Notes: generated by a model from the sequence alone, not told the origin. A DNA stretch of 64,000 nt from Burkholderiales bacterium Ga0077547 (GCA_001464195.1 LNEY01000032.1:62001-126000); one strand, 5' to 3'; positions 9,840-20,976 are shown, counted from the stretch's first letter. Numbers and translations: made by a program.

Positions 9840-10349
9840 ATGAGTCTGATCAGTTTTTTCAAGGAAGCCGGCGAAAAATTGTTCGGTAGCAAGGATGCTG
9901 AAGCGGCTGCGGTGAAGGCGCAGAGCACGCCGAGCAGCGCCGAGTTGCAAGCCGCAGCGGCGGCAGCGAACACGAAGGCCGGCACGGCCATCGCCAACTA
10001 CATCGCCACGCAGAAGCTGGATGCTGTCGGCTTGGCTGTTGCGTTCGACGGCGCCTCTGGCATCGTCAGCGTGTCCGGTGAAGCGGCCGACCAGGCGACG
10101 AGGGAAAAGATCCTGCTGTGTTGCGGAAATGTGCAGGGCGTGTCACAGGTCGACGATCGGATGACCGTCGCCACGCCGGCCGACGAGTCGCAATACCACC
10201 TGGTGGTGCGCGGTGACACGCTGTCGGCGATCGCCAAGACGTATTACGGCAATGCCAACCAGTACCCGAAGATCTTCGAAGCCAACAAGCCGATGCTTGG
10301 CCACCCAGACAAGATCTACCCAGGGCAGTTGCTGCGCATTCCGGCCTGA
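9840..10349 (+). CDS. BON + LysM protein, Kbp/YgaU family
   Basis: A 169-residue protein with an N-terminal MSLISFFKEAGEKLFG start, a BON domain in the middle (VAFDGASGIVSVSGEA) and a C-terminal LysM domain (YHLVVRGDTLSAIAKTYYGN... IYPGQLLRIP). This is the architecture of E. coli Kbp, a cytoplasmic potassium-binding protein. The second of two in-frame ATGs, at 9840, is preferred because GGGAG lies at a good distance; the first at 9834 is too close to it. No signal peptide is visible, in keeping with Kbp. Confidence 0.85.
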   Translation: MSLISFFKEAGEKLFGSKDAEAAAVKAQSTPSSAELQAAAAAANTKAGTAIANYIATQKLDAVGLAVAFDGASGIVSVSGEAADQATREKILLCCGNVQGVSQVDDRMTVATPADESQYHLVVRGDTLSAIAKTYYGNANQYPKIFEANKPMLGHPDKIYPGQLLRIPA

Positions 10350-10370
10350 TCGCCGACCCGACAGCGACGC

Positions 10371-11474
10371 TCAGCCAGCTGTCTCTGCGAGCGACGGGTA
10401 GTCGGTGTAGCCCTTGGCGTCACCGCCGTACAGCGTGTTCGGGTCCAGTGCGGCCAGTGGCAGGTTGTCGCGCAGGCGGTGCACCAGATCGGGGTTGCTG
10501 ATGAAGGGTCGGCCAAAGGCGACGACATCGGCCTGGCCTTTTGTCACCCCATCGATCGCCATCTGCCGGTCGTAGCCGTTGTTGACGATCCACACGCCCT
10601 GCGGGTGATCCTGCTTGTAGCGTTGGCGCAAGGCCTCGTAGTCGAACGGCAGGTAATCACGCGCACCACCGGTGTTGCCTTCGATCAGGTGCAGGTAGGC
10701 CAGCTTCAAGGGCGCCAGTTGCGCCACCACATGGTTGAACAGGCCCTGCGCATCGCTGTCCTGCCCGATGTCGCTGAAGGGCGTGACCGGGCTCAGTCGC
10801 AGCCCCGTGCGGTCGGCGCCGACCTCGGAGGTGACGGCTTGCATCACCTCCATCAGAAGCCGCACGCGGTTGGCGACCGAGCCGCCATAGGCATCGGTGC
10901 GGTCGTTGGTGCTGTCGCGCAGGAACTGGTCGATCAGGTAGCCGTTGGCGCCGTGCACCTCGACGCCATCGAAGCCGGCTTGAATCGCGCATTTCGCGGC
11001 GTGGCGGTAGTCGGCAACCAGGCGCGGCATCTCGTCGGTGCGCAACGCACGCGGCGGCGAGACATCGACGAAGCCGTCCTTTGTGAAGGTCTGCGCCTTG
11101 GCGACACGCGCGGTCGACGACACCGGCGACATGCCGCCAGGCAGCAACGACACATGCGAGATGCGGCCCACATGCCACAGCTGCAGCACGATCTTGCCGC
11201 CCGCCGCATGCACCCCGTCGGTCACCTTCTTCCAGCCTGCCACCTGCTCGGGCGAGTAGATGCCGGGGGTGTCGAGGTAGCCCTGGCCCTCGGGGCTGAT
11301 CTGCGTGGCCTCGGCAATGATCAGCCCGGCGCTGGCGCGCTGCTGGTAATAGGTGGCCATCAGTTCGGTGGGCACTTGATGGGCGGCTGCGCGGTTGCGG
11401 GTCAGCGGGGCCATGGCGATGCGGTTGGCGGCGGCGATGGCGCCGATCTGGATCGGGTCGAACAGGCGGGTCAT
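10371..11474 (-). CDS. Old yellow enzyme family alkene reductase (NemA-like)
   Basis: A 367-residue FMN-dependent oxidoreductase beginning MTRLFDPIQIGAI. Family marks include MAPLTRNRA, QLWHVGRISH, the catalytic and FMN-binding region HGANGYLIDQFLRDSTNDRTDAYGG (shown as separate motifs HGANGYL and DAYGGS), and the C-terminal FGRPFISNPDL. It reduces activated C=C bonds or nitro groups using NAD(P)H. The ATG at 11474 is the family start. It is divergent from rlmJ across a 130-bp spacer; no adjacent regulator is seen. Confidence 0.92.
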   Translation of the reverse strand: MTRLFDPIQIGAIAAANRIAMAPLTRNRAAAHQVPTELMATYYQQRASAGLIIAEATQISPEGQGYLDTPGIYSPEQVAGWKKVTDGVHAAGGKIVLQLWHVGRISHVSLLPGGMSPVSSTARVAKAQTFTKDGFVDVSPPRALRTDEMPRLVADYRHAAKCAIQAGFDGVEVHGANGYLIDQFLRDSTNDRTDAYGGSVANRVRLLMEVMQAVTSEVGADRTGLRLSPVTPFSDIGQDSDAQGLFNHVVAQLAPLKLAYLHLIEGNTGGARDYLPFDYEALRQRYKQDHPQGVWIVNNGYDRQMAIDGVTKGQADVVAFGRPFISNPDLVHRLRDNLPLAALDPNTLYGGDAKGYTDYPSLAETAG

Positions 11475-11604
11475 GGCAGATCCTCGGAAACAGGTGGCGG
11501 ATTCTGGCGGCCAGGGCTTACCCGCGTTTGACAATGGCGATCGCACCGATCGCGGTTTTGGTGTAACCACCACTACAGTGACTGACTGACCAGGAACCCA
11601 CCGC

Positions 11605-12453
11605 ATGCTTGCTTACCGACACGCCTTTCACGCTGGCAACCATGCCGATGTGCTCAAGCACATCACGCTGACGCTGGTGCTGCGCTACATGAACCAGAAG
11701 GACAAGTCGTACCGGTTGATCGACACCCATGCCGGGGCCGGTGGGTACTCGCTCGAAGGCCAGTACGCGCAGAAGAAGGGCGAGTACCTGCAGGGTGTCG
11801 CGCGGCTGTGGGACCGCGAGCCGGCCGAGCTGCCCGAGGCCGTGGCCGATTACATGGCGCTGGTGCGCCAGTTCAACCCCGAGGGTCAGCTCGAGCAGTA
11901 CCCCGGGTCACCGGCCTTCGCGAAGATGCTGCTGCGCGCGCAGGATCAATTGCGGCTGTACGAGCTGCACCCGACGGACCACCGCATCCTCGAAGCGTAT
12001 CTGGGCTCGGTGAAGGGTGCCGAGGTCAAGGACACCAATGGCTTCGAGGGCCTGAAGAGCCAGGTGCCCCCTTCCTCGCGCCGCGCCGTCGTGCTGATGG
12101 ACCCGAGCTACGAAGGCCACGGCGACTATTCGAAGGTCATTGCGTCACTGCGCGAGGCGATCACGCGCTTTCCGGAGGGCGTCTACATGGTCTGGTACCC
12201 GCAGGTCAGCAAGCTCGAAGCGGCGCAGCTGCCGCGCCGGCTCGAAGGGCTGGCGCCCAAGGGCTGGCTGCATGCACGCCTGACGGTGCAGCAGCCGGAC
12301 TCGCAAGGTTTTGGCCTGGCCGGCAGCGGCATGTTCATCCTGAACCCGCCCTACACCCTGCACGACCAGTTGCTGGCGGTACTGCCCTACCTGACCGAGG
12401 TGTTGGGCCAATACGAGGGCGCCAATTACCTGCTGGAACAGAAAGCCGCTTGA
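11605..12453 (+). CDS. rlmJ: 23S rRNA (adenine-2030-N6)-methyltransferase
   Basis: A 282-residue protein starting MLAYRHAFHAGNHADVLKH, the diagnostic RlmJ (YhiR) N-terminus. The SAM-binding motif DTHAGAGGY and the catalytic (D/N)PPY-type motif, here DPSYEGHGDY, follow in order. The enzyme methylates A2030 in 23S rRNA before ribosome assembly. The Ser in place of the second Pro of DPPY is tolerated in the family as far as I know. It stands alone between nemA-like and a PEP-CTERM gene. Confidence 0.93.
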   Translation: MLAYRHAFHAGNHADVLKHITLTLVLRYMNQKDKSYRLIDTHAGAGGYSLEGQYAQKKGEYLQGVARLWDREPAELPEAVADYMALVRQFNPEGQLEQYPGSPAFAKMLLRAQDQLRLYELHPTDHRILEAYLGSVKGAEVKDTNGFEGLKSQVPPSSRRAVVLMDPSYEGHGDYSKVIASLREAITRFPEGVYMVWYPQVSKLEAAQLPRRLEGLAPKGWLHARLTVQQPDSQGFGLAGSGMFILNPPYTLHDQLLAVLPYLTEVLGQYEGANYLLEQKAA

Positions 12454-12466
12454 GGCCCCGCTTGAC

Positions 12467-13264
12467 TCAGCGATCAGCGCGTTGGCGACGGCGTCGGCTG
12501 GTGAAAACGAGAGTCGCCAGGGCCAGCCCGACCAGGGCGGCACTCTGAGGCTCGGGCACCAGGTTCGTGCGGCGCGTGTTTTGCACCGCGTCTGCAAGCT
12601 GGAGGCTGTGCAACGCGTAGTCGGACTGGTTGCTACACGACCCCGAGCTGCACACCGTGCTTTGCAGGGCGGTGAATTCCAGTCCTGTGATGTTGACGTC
12701 GCCGAAGGGATTGCTCACCTCCCAAGCGCCGCCGTATCCGTCGCGCGCCAGAGCGCCCGCCAAGGGTGACACCGAACTGCCGAGCATCGCCACGCCGTCC
12801 ACCCACCAGCTCGCCGAGCTTTCGCTGGTGACTTGCAACAAGCCGAACAGGTATCCGCCGTCGGCGAGTGTGGCCCTGATTTGTGCCACTTCGTTCCAAT
12901 CGCCATACTCCGGGCCGTCGAACAGCACGTTCACCCCGAAGCGTTGCAACTGCAGCGCCCGCGTGAAGCTGGCCGAGATGGATTCACCGACGTCGATCTC
13001 ATCGCCGGTACGGCCACCACTCACACCGACACCTGTGTAACCGTATTGGGTTTTCTTCTGGAATGTGCGGCCGCTCGGGCCCGCGGTGAAGGTGGCCGAC
13101 GCACCCAACGGATCGAGCCCTTCGGTATAGCTGCTGGTGCCGTTGACGAAGTTCGCGCCAAGAATCGTGGTGTCGCTGGACACTGGGCTGGCGTGGGCTG
13201 CGGCCACAACGCTGCAGCAGGCGGCTGCCAGGGCGTGTCGCAAGGTCGGGGACAATGGTTTCAT
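12467..13264 (-). CDS. PEP-CTERM exported protein (second copy)
   Basis: A 265-residue exported protein with a signal peptide (LRHALAAACCSVVAAAHAS) and a C-terminal PEP-CTERM signal: VPEPQSAALVGLALATLVF followed by a run of arginines. The body has no recognised domain. It contains one CSSGSC motif, suggesting a disulfide. The ATG at 13264 is chosen because it starts directly at the signal peptide. Convergent with rlmJ. Exosortase-dependent surface or matrix attachment is known for the family; the role of this one is unknown. Confidence 0.85.
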   Translation of the reverse strand: MKPLSPTLRHALAAACCSVVAAAHASPVSSDTTILGANFVNGTSSYTEGLDPLGASATFTAGPSGRTFQKKTQYGYTGVGVSGGRTGDEIDVGESISASFTRALQLQRFGVNVLFDGPEYGDWNEVAQIRATLADGGYLFGLLQVTSESSASWWVDGVAMLGSSVSPLAGALARDGYGGAWEVSNPFGDVNITGLEFTALQSTVCSSGSCSNQSDYALHSLQLADAVQNTRRTNLVPEPQSAALVGLALATLVFTSRRRRQRADR

Positions 13265-13468
13265 GGCGGTAATCCTGTCGTCTCGGTTGGCCGAAAATGG
13301 CGCTGAGACGTTGAAGCAAACTGTAGTGAGCCGTACGCTTCGGCGCACCCCGCGACTGCGGGGCTCGGCGCCTGCACGCCGTGCTTTGCATCACGTTCGG
13401 GTCGATTTCAGCTCGACGTGCAACACCGTCCCGCGCAGCCTTCTCGCCCATTGCCATCTCGCCCTTCC

Positions 13469-14680
13469 ATGACGCAAGCCACTACCACTTCATTCGGCCC
13501 GCTGGCTGGGCTCAAGGTCATCGAGTTGGGGCAGCTGATTGCAGGCCCGTTCGCTGGCAAGACGCTGGCCGATTTCGGTGCCGAGGTGATCAAGATCGAG
13601 CCGCCTGCCAAAGAGGGCAAGCCCGGTGGCGACCCACTGCGCGAGTGGCGCTTGCTGCACAACGGCACCAGCGTGTGGTGGCAGGTGCAGTCGCGCAACA
13701 AGCGCAGCGTGGCGCTCGATCTGAAACACCCGGCCTCGCGTGACATCGTCCGTCAGCTGATCGCCGAGGCCGATGTCGTGGTCGAGAACTTCAAGCCCGG
13801 TGTGATGGAAGCCTGGGGTTTGAGCCATGAAGAGCTGTCCAAGACCAACCCCGGCCTGATCATGTGCCGCATCAGCGGCTACGGCCAGACCGGTCCCTAC
13901 CGAGAGCTGCCCGGCTTCGCTGCAGTGGCCGAGGCGATGGGCGGGATTCGCCACCTGACGGCGGAGCCCGGTCGCGTCCCGGTGCGTTGCGGCGTGAGCC
14001 TGGGTGACACGCTCGCCGCGCTGCACGGCGTGATCGGCATCCTGATGGCGCTGCAGCATCGCCATGCGACGGTCAGCCCGCAGGCGCCGAAAGGGCTGGG
14101 CCAGGTGGTCGATGTCGCACTGTATGAGTCTGTCTTCAACTGCATGGAAAGCCTGCTGCCTGAATACAGCGCGTTCGGCGCGGTGCGCGAACCCGCCGGC
14201 TCGGCGCTCCCCGGCATCGCGCCCAGCAACACCTACGCCTGCCACGACGGTTGGGTGCTGGTGGCCGGCAATGGCGACTCGATCTACCAGCGCTTGATGC
14301 ACGCGATCGACCGCGACGACCTGGGCCGTGACCCGGGTCTCGCGACCAACGCCGGCCGCGTGAAACGGGTGCACGAGATCGATGCGGCGATTGGCGACTG
14401 GGCGAAGACGCGCAGCGTGGCCGAGGCGCTGGTGACGCTGCAGGCGGCGCAGGTGCCGGTGGGCCGCGTCTACACCGCCAAGGACATCGCCGAAGACCCG
14501 CACTACCGCGCGCGCGGCATGATCGAGCGCATCACCACGGCCGACGGCCTGGCGCTCGATGTGCCCGGCGTGGTACCCAAACTCAGCCTGACGCCGGGCT
14601 GCATCGGTCGCCTGGCACCGACGCTGGGACAGGACACCGATGCGGTGCTGAGTGCACTCGGCCTGACGTCGCGCGGATGA
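13469..14680 (+). CDS. CaiB/BaiF (class III) CoA-transferase
   Basis: A 403-residue family III CoA-transferase. It starts with GPLAGLKVIELGQLIAGPFAGK and TLADFGAEVIKIE, the typical CaiB opening. The catalytic aspartate is expected in GVSLGDTLAALHG near residue 175. RISGYGQTGPY is another family mark. The substrate (for example succinate, formate or an acyl-CoA pair) cannot be told from sequence. An in-frame start at 13418 adds 17 residues without family character, so the ATG at 13469 is used. Its stop overlaps the start of the next gene by 4 bp (ATGA). Confidence 0.92.
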   Translation: MTQATTTSFGPLAGLKVIELGQLIAGPFAGKTLADFGAEVIKIEPPAKEGKPGGDPLREWRLLHNGTSVWWQVQSRNKRSVALDLKHPASRDIVRQLIAEADVVVENFKPGVMEAWGLSHEELSKTNPGLIMCRISGYGQTGPYRELPGFAAVAEAMGGIRHLTAEPGRVPVRCGVSLGDTLAALHGVIGILMALQHRHATVSPQAPKGLGQVVDVALYESVFNCMESLLPEYSAFGAVREPAGSALPGIAPSNTYACHDGWVLVAGNGDSIYQRLMHAIDRDDLGRDPGLATNAGRVKRVHEIDAAIGDWAKTRSVAEALVTLQAAQVPVGRVYTAKDIAEDPHYRARGMIERITTADGLALDVPGVVPKLSLTPGCIGRLAPTLGQDTDAVLSALGLTSRG

Positions 14681-15357
14681 AGCTGCCGTTCAGTCCCGCC
14701 GCGCAGGTGCGCGTGATCCCGTTCGTGGCCTTCATGCTGTTGCTGCAGCTGCGCGGCATGGCGCCTGCCGATGGCGCCTGGGGGTTCGATCCGCGCTGGA
14801 TTTATGGCCTGACCGTCCTCGTGGTCGGCGCTTTGTTGGTCTGGTGGTGGCGCGAGTACGGTGAACTGTCGGTGCAGCTGTGGCCGTCGTGGCGCGAAGT
14901 GGGCCTGGCCGTCGGCGCCGGTCTGCTGGTGTTCGTGCTGTGGATACAGCTCGACGCACCGTGGATGCAGCTGGCCCCGCCCACGGCCATGTTCATTCCG
15001 CTCGATGCGCAGGGCAACCTGATCTGGTCGTTGGTGGTGGTGCGCTGGATCGGTGCGGCGCTCTTGGTACCGGTGATGGAAGAGCTGTTCTGGCGCTCGT
15101 TCCTCATGCGCTGGTTCCAGGACGCCACCTTCGAGGGGGTGGTGCCGCTGCAGGTCGGACTGCGTGCGATCGTGTTGTCGACCTTCGTCTTCATGCTGGC
15201 GCACACGCTCTGGCTCGCCGCCATCGTGGCCGGCCTCGCCTATGCCTGGCTCTACGTGCGCACCGGCAAGCTGTGGGTGCCGGTGATCGCGCATGCGGTC
15301 ACGAACGGCGCACTCGGCATCTGGGTGGTGACAACAGGGAACTGGGTGTTCTGGTGA
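14677..15357 (+). CDS. CAAX prenyl protease-related (CPBP) membrane protein, PEP-CTERM-associated type
   Basis: A 226-residue inner-membrane protein with several hydrophobic helices. The CPBP/Abi motifs are present: EE at residues 135-136 in PVMEELFWRSF, H176 in MLAHTLWL, and H206 in VIAHAVTN. The overall layout matches the CAAX-protease-related family found in species with PEP-CTERM/exosortase systems. This fits the two PEP-CTERM genes in this window, one of them 1.4 kb upstream. It is translationally coupled to the CoA-transferase gene. A role in processing PEP-CTERM proteins is inference; no exosortase gene is visible here. Confidence 0.8.
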   Translation: MKLPFSPAAQVRVIPFVAFMLLLQLRGMAPADGAWGFDPRWIYGLTVLVVGALLVWWWREYGELSVQLWPSWREVGLAVGAGLLVFVLWIQLDAPWMQLAPPTAMFIPLDAQGNLIWSLVVVRWIGAALLVPVMEELFWRSFLMRWFQDATFEGVVPLQVGLRAIVLSTFVFMLAHTLWLAAIVAGLAYAWLYVRTGKLWVPVIAHAVTNGALGIWVVTTGNWVFW

Positions 15358-15394
15358 GGCCCTGCCGGCCTTGCCCGCCGCGGGAGCGCAGTCA

Positions 15395-15412
15395 TACAAT
15401 AACGATTGTTAT
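15395..15412 (+). promoter_or_regulatory. Putative promoter/operator of the mazE-doc pair
   Basis: A TACAAT -10-like hexamer (15395-15400) merges into the palindrome ATAAC-GATT-GTTAT (15399-15412), about 18 bp before the antitoxin start. AbrB/MazE antitoxins bind such AT-rich palindromes to repress their own operon. The site is far more AT-rich than its surroundings. Binding is inferred. Confidence 0.5.
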
Positions 15413-15429
15413 AACTTCCAGGAGCCGCC

Positions 15430-15654
15430 ATGCACGCCCTCAAACTCACCCAGATCGGCAACTCGGTTGGCGTGATCCTGCCGAAGGAAGTGCTGGCACG
15501 GCTCAGGGTTGAAAAGGGCGACACGCTGCACTTGACCGACAGCGCCGACGGCATTCGGCTGACCCCGCACGATCCGACGTTCGAGACCCAGATGTCAGCC
15601 GCCCGGGACATCATGCGCAAGCGCCGGGACGTGCTGCACGAACTGGCGAAGTGA
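15430..15654 (+). CDS. AbrB/MazE-type antitoxin
   Basis: A 74-residue protein with the swapped-hairpin AbrB fold signature: LTQIGNSVGVILPKEVLARL, then VEKGDTLHL. The C-terminal third (DPTFETQMSAARDIMRKRR) is charged and is probably the toxin-binding arm. AbrB-type antitoxins bind operator DNA and neutralise the toxin encoded next to them, here a Doc protein starting 7 bp after the stop. A consistent AGGAG-type site lies just upstream (CCAGGAGCC). Confidence 0.9.
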   Translation: MHALKLTQIGNSVGVILPKEVLARLRVEKGDTLHLTDSADGIRLTPHDPTFETQMSAARDIMRKRRDVLHELAK

Positions 15655-15661
15655 GTCGGCA

Positions 15662-17345
<1,684 letters not shown>

Positions 17346-17365
17346 TCACGACACCGCTCCCGCCC

Positions 17366-18229
17366 ATGCGCCTACCGCCCCTGCTCGCCTTGATGCGGCC
17401 CCATCAGTGGCTGAAGAACGTGTTTGTTTTTGCCGGGCTGGTGTTCAGCCAGTCCTGGCACGACACCGACCGCGTGATGCAGGTGCTGTCGGCTTTTGCC
17501 GTGTTCTGCCTGTTCTCTAGCGCGGTCTATGTCGTCAACGACTGGGCCGATCGGGCGAGCGATGCGTTGCATCCGACCAAGCGCTTGCGCCCGCTGGCCA
17601 GTGGCGCAGTCAGCCCGGGCGCGGCGTTCACGCTCGCGGCGGTGCTGCTGGCCGCAGGCATTGCGCTGGCCAACGGCCACGCGGTGCTGCTCGCGCTGGT
17701 CGGCCTGTACATCGCCAGCAACCTCGCCTATTCGTGGCGCCTGAAGCGGGTGCCGGTGGTCGATGTGTTCATCATCGCGCTGGGTTTCATGCTGAGGCTG
17801 TTCGCTGGCACCAGCGGCGTAGACATCCCGCCATCGCGCTGGCTGATCCTGACGGGCATCTTCGCGGCGCTGTTTCTCGGGTTTTCCAAACGCCGCGCTG
17901 AAACATTTCACGACGCCGCCAGCCAGCGCTCGGTGCTGGAACACTATCCGCCGGCGCTGCTCGATATCTATGTCGCCGTCACGATGACGGCCACGCTGAT
18001 GACCTACAGCCTGTTCGCCACCAGCCCTGAATCTCAGGCCCAGCATGGCGAGCGGCTGGTCTACACCGTGCCCATCGTGATCTTCGGCATGTTGCGCTAT
18101 GCCTACCAGGTGCATCGCGGGCACGGAGAAGACGTCGCACGTGACCTGCTGCGCGACCGGTGGATCGTCGCGGCGCTGATCGCCTGGCTGCTGGTGTTCA
18201 TCGCGCCTTCACTGTCGGTGATTGCATGA
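17366..18229 (+). CDS. UbiA-family decaprenyl-phosphate phosphoribosyltransferase-like protein
   Basis: A 287-residue multi-pass membrane prenyltransferase. It has RPHQWLKNVFVFAGLVFS near the start, the Asp-rich motif NDWADRASD and then HPTKRLRPLASG, the combination typical of the DPPR-synthase branch of UbiA rather than menaquinone/ubiquinone enzymes. Members attach phosphoribose to a polyprenyl phosphate for cell-envelope glycan synthesis. The gene overlaps the next, a GT39 glycosyltransferase, by 4 bp (ATGA), which supports a lipid-linked sugar pathway. The exact donor is inferred. Confidence 0.85.
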   Translation: MRLPPLLALMRPHQWLKNVFVFAGLVFSQSWHDTDRVMQVLSAFAVFCLFSSAVYVVNDWADRASDALHPTKRLRPLASGAVSPGAAFTLAAVLLAAGIALANGHAVLLALVGLYIASNLAYSWRLKRVPVVDVFIIALGFMLRLFAGTSGVDIPPSRWLILTGIFAALFLGFSKRRAETFHDAASQRSVLEHYPPALLDIYVAVTMTATLMTYSLFATSPESQAQHGERLVYTVPIVIFGMLRYAYQVHRGHGEDVARDLLRDRWIVAALIAWLLVFIAPSLSVIA

Positions 18230-19791
18230 AGCTGGACACCGACCACCTGTCACTGCCGCGCTGGCTGCTGATCGCGGGCTTGGGCGCGCTTGTGTTCCGC
18301 GGCTGGCTCTCGGTGGCTCTGCCGATCACCGGCGATGAGGCCTATTTCTACTGGTGGGGCGTCTACCCGGACTGGGGCTACTACGACCACCCGCCCATGG
18401 TCGGCTGGCTGATCGCCGCCATGCGCGCGACCTTGGGCGACACGCTGTGGGCGATCCGGTTGCCCGTGCTGCTGCTGCCTCTGGCCGTCGGCGGGCTGAT
18501 GTGGTGGGCGCTGGCCGCGGTCGATCGCACCCGGGCCGCCTGGGCGGTGCTGCTGTTCTGGCTGGCCCCGATCAACTGGCTCAATGTGCTGATCACCACC
18601 GACACGCCGCTGATCTTCTGGTCGGTGGCCTCGGCCTGCTGCCTGCTGATTGCCGAGCGCCGGCCGCAGCTCGATGGTCGCGCCTGGGGCCTCTACGCGC
18701 TGTCCGGTGTGCTGCTGGGCGCCGCCTTCCTGTCGAAGTATTTCTCGGTGGTGCTGGGCCTCGCCTACTTCGTGCACTTCGCGCTGTTCCGCCGCGAGCG
18801 CTTTGCTGCCTTCGCGCTGTTGCTGTTGTGTGCGCTGCCAGGGCCCGCGATCAACATCGCCTGGAACATCGAGCATGGCTGGTCGAACATCATGTTCAAC
18901 CTGATCAACCGCAACGCGGGCGAGGTGTTCACCTGGAAGAAGCCGGTGACCTATCTGGCGATGATGGTCTACCTGGTGTCACCGGTGGCGGCCTGGCTGA
19001 GCTGGAAGCACCGCGCCGCGCTGGGCGCCACCTTCCAGACGCATCGGCTGCTGGGCTGTCTGGTGGTCGTGCCGCTGCTGTTCTTCGCCTTGCTTTCCTT
19101 CAAGAAGGTGATCGGGCTGCACTGGGTGATGTCGTTCTACCCCTTCGGCTTCGCCTTCATCGCCTTGGGCCTGCCGACACAGCGGCTGCGTGCCTGCGCG
19201 ATCGGGCTCGCGGTGCTGACGGGGCTGCACGTGATCGCCGTCGTGGGTGTGGCGATGACGTCGCTGGAGCGCTGGCAGTCGATCTCGCTCTACAAGGGCA
19301 TCGTGCGCACCGTGAAAACGGCCGAGATGCTGAAGCAGGTCGATGCGCCGGGTGTGGTGCTGATGGCCAATGCCTACACGCCGGCCTCGACCTATGGTTA
19401 TGCGCTGCGCCGCTATGTGCCGGTGTTCGGTGTCGGCAAGTTCCACGCACGTCAGGACGATCTGCTGGTCGATTACAGCGTCTACCAGGGGCAGACGATC
19501 CGCATCATCCGCACCGAGCGACCCAAGCTCGAGGACTACCGTCCCTACTTCGACACCGTCGAATTGCTGACCTACCAGCAAAGCGGCCTCACCTTCTATG
19601 CCGTCGAAGGCAAGGGCTTTCGCTACGAGGCGTACCGCGATGGCCCGTTGACCGAGGTCCTCAAACGCTACTACCGCATCCCGGACTGGCTGCCGCTGAC
19701 GGCCTGCCCGTACTGCGAGCGGCTGTGTGGTCAGGCGCGATGCCCGGAGTCAGCGCCGGCTGCGCCGGACACCGAGTCGGACGGGTCGTGA
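18226..19791 (+). CDS. GT39/ArnT-like polyprenyl-phosphate-sugar glycosyltransferase
   Basis: A 521-residue integral membrane protein with about a dozen hydrophobic segments. The periplasmic loop 1 contains the GT39/GT83 catalytic acid region TGDEAYFYWWGVYPDWGYYDHPPM. These enzymes move a sugar from a polyprenyl phosphate to a protein or lipid A on the outer face of the inner membrane. The upstream overlapping UbiA-type gene may make the donor. The C-terminus has a short cysteine cluster (CPYCERLCGQARC) after the membrane part, which is unusual and might bind metal. Confidence 0.87.
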   Translation: MKLDTDHLSLPRWLLIAGLGALVFRGWLSVALPITGDEAYFYWWGVYPDWGYYDHPPMVGWLIAAMRATLGDTLWAIRLPVLLLPLAVGGLMWWALAAVDRTRAAWAVLLFWLAPINWLNVLITTDTPLIFWSVASACCLLIAERRPQLDGRAWGLYALSGVLLGAAFLSKYFSVVLGLAYFVHFALFRRERFAAFALLLLCALPGPAINIAWNIEHGWSNIMFNLINRNAGEVFTWKKPVTYLAMMVYLVSPVAAWLSWKHRAALGATFQTHRLLGCLVVVPLLFFALLSFKKVIGLHWVMSFYPFGFAFIALGLPTQRLRACAIGLAVLTGLHVIAVVGVAMTSLERWQSISLYKGIVRTVKTAEMLKQVDAPGVVLMANAYTPASTYGYALRRYVPVFGVGKFHARQDDLLVDYSVYQGQTIRIIRTERPKLEDYRPYFDTVELLTYQQSGLTFYAVEGKGFRYEAYRDGPLTEVLKRYYRIPDWLPLTACPYCERLCGQARCPESAPAAPDTESDGS

Positions 19792-19795
19792 CCGC

Positions 19796-20890
19796 TCAGC
19801 GCTGCGGGGCGCGCGCCTCGGGCGTGGCGCTCAGCAGCATCGCATCGCCGTAGCTGAAGAAGCGGTAGCGCTCGGCGATCGCGTGCTGGTACAGCGCCAT
19901 CACGTGCGCATGGCCTGCCAGCGCGCTGACCAGCATCATCAGCGTGCTGCGGGGCAGGTGGAAATTGGTGACCAGCGCATCGACGACGCGGAACTGAAAT
20001 CCCGGTGTGATGAAGATGTCGGTGTCGCCGACGCCCGCGCGCAGCTCACCACCAAGCGCTGCCGATTCCAGCGCGCGCAGCGTGGTCGTGCCCACGGCCA
20101 CGACGCGACCGCCGCGCTCGCGGGCGCGGGCCACCGCGCCCACCGTGTCGGCCCCGACCTCGAACCACTCGCTGTGCATCCGGTGCTCGGCCAGGTTCTC
20201 GGTGCGTACCGGTTGAAAGGTTCCGGCGCCGACATGCAGTGTGACCCGCGCCTGTGCGATGCCGCGCGCAGAGAGCACGTCCAGCAGCGGTTGATCGAAG
20301 TGCAGTGCGGCCGTCGGTGCGGCGACGGCGCCGGGCCGGGCGGCGAACACCGTCTGGTAGCGCCGCTCGTCATCGGCATCGTCGGCGTGCGTGATGTAGG
20401 GCGGCAGTGGCACGTGGCCGAAACGCTCGAGCAGCGCTTGCGGGTCAGACGGAAAGCGCAGGTGGAACAGCGAGTCTTCCGGGCCCGCGCGGCCCAGCAC
20501 CTCGGCCTCGAAGCTGGTGTCGGTGTGGCCTTGCAACGCGGCCTCGACGCTCACGCCGAAACGCACCCGCTGACCGCGCTTGGGTGACTTGCTGGCGCGC
20601 AGGTGCATCAGCACCTCGTGGTTCGGCATCACCCGCTCGACCAGGGCCTCGACCTGACCGCCAGTCGTTTTCACACCCAACAGCCGCGCCTTGATCACGC
20701 GGGTGTCGTTGAACACCAGCAGGTCGCCCGGGCTCAGCAGCGAGGGCAGGTCGCGGAACACCCGGTCGACAGGCGCTGCTGTCGTGCCGTCAAGCAGCCG
20801 AGATCCGCTGCGCTCGGCGGCCGGGTGCTGGGCAATCAGCTCGGGTGGCAGAGCGAAATCGAAATCGGAGAGGGTGTGGGACGTGGTCAT
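19796..20890 (-). CDS. queA: S-adenosylmethionine:tRNA ribosyltransferase-isomerase
   Basis: A 364-residue QueA that adds the SAM-derived ribosyl group to preQ1-tRNA, forming epoxyqueuosine. The family opening is [17 protein letters not shown]. Other marks are [44 protein letters not shown] and [11 protein letters not shown]. The ATG at 20890 is the only start that fits. It is divergent from recG with an 86-bp spacer, and its 3' end lies 4 bp from the GT39 gene end. Confidence 0.95.
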   Translation of the reverse strand: MTTSHTLSDFDFALPPELIAQHPAAERSGSRLLDGTTAAPVDRVFRDLPSLLSPGDLLVFNDTRVIKARLLGVKTTGGQVEALVERVMPNHEVLMHLRASKSPKRGQRVRFGVSVEAALQGHTDTSFEAEVLGRAGPEDSLFHLRFPSDPQALLERFGHVPLPPYITHADDADDERRYQTVFAARPGAVAAPTAALHFDQPLLDVLSARGIAQARVTLHVGAGTFQPVRTENLAEHRMHSEWFEVGADTVGAVARARERGGRVVAVGTTTLRALESAALGGELRAGVGDTDIFITPGFQFRVVDALVTNFHLPRSTLMMLVSALAGHAHVMALYQHAIAERYRFFSYGDAMLLSATPEARAPQR

Positions 20891-20976
20891 GGCGCACGGG
20901 CGTGGCGCAAAGAGGGCGGCCGGATTGTTCCATGCAGGTGGAAGCCGCCTGCCGCGCCCGGGGTCAGAATTCGCCG

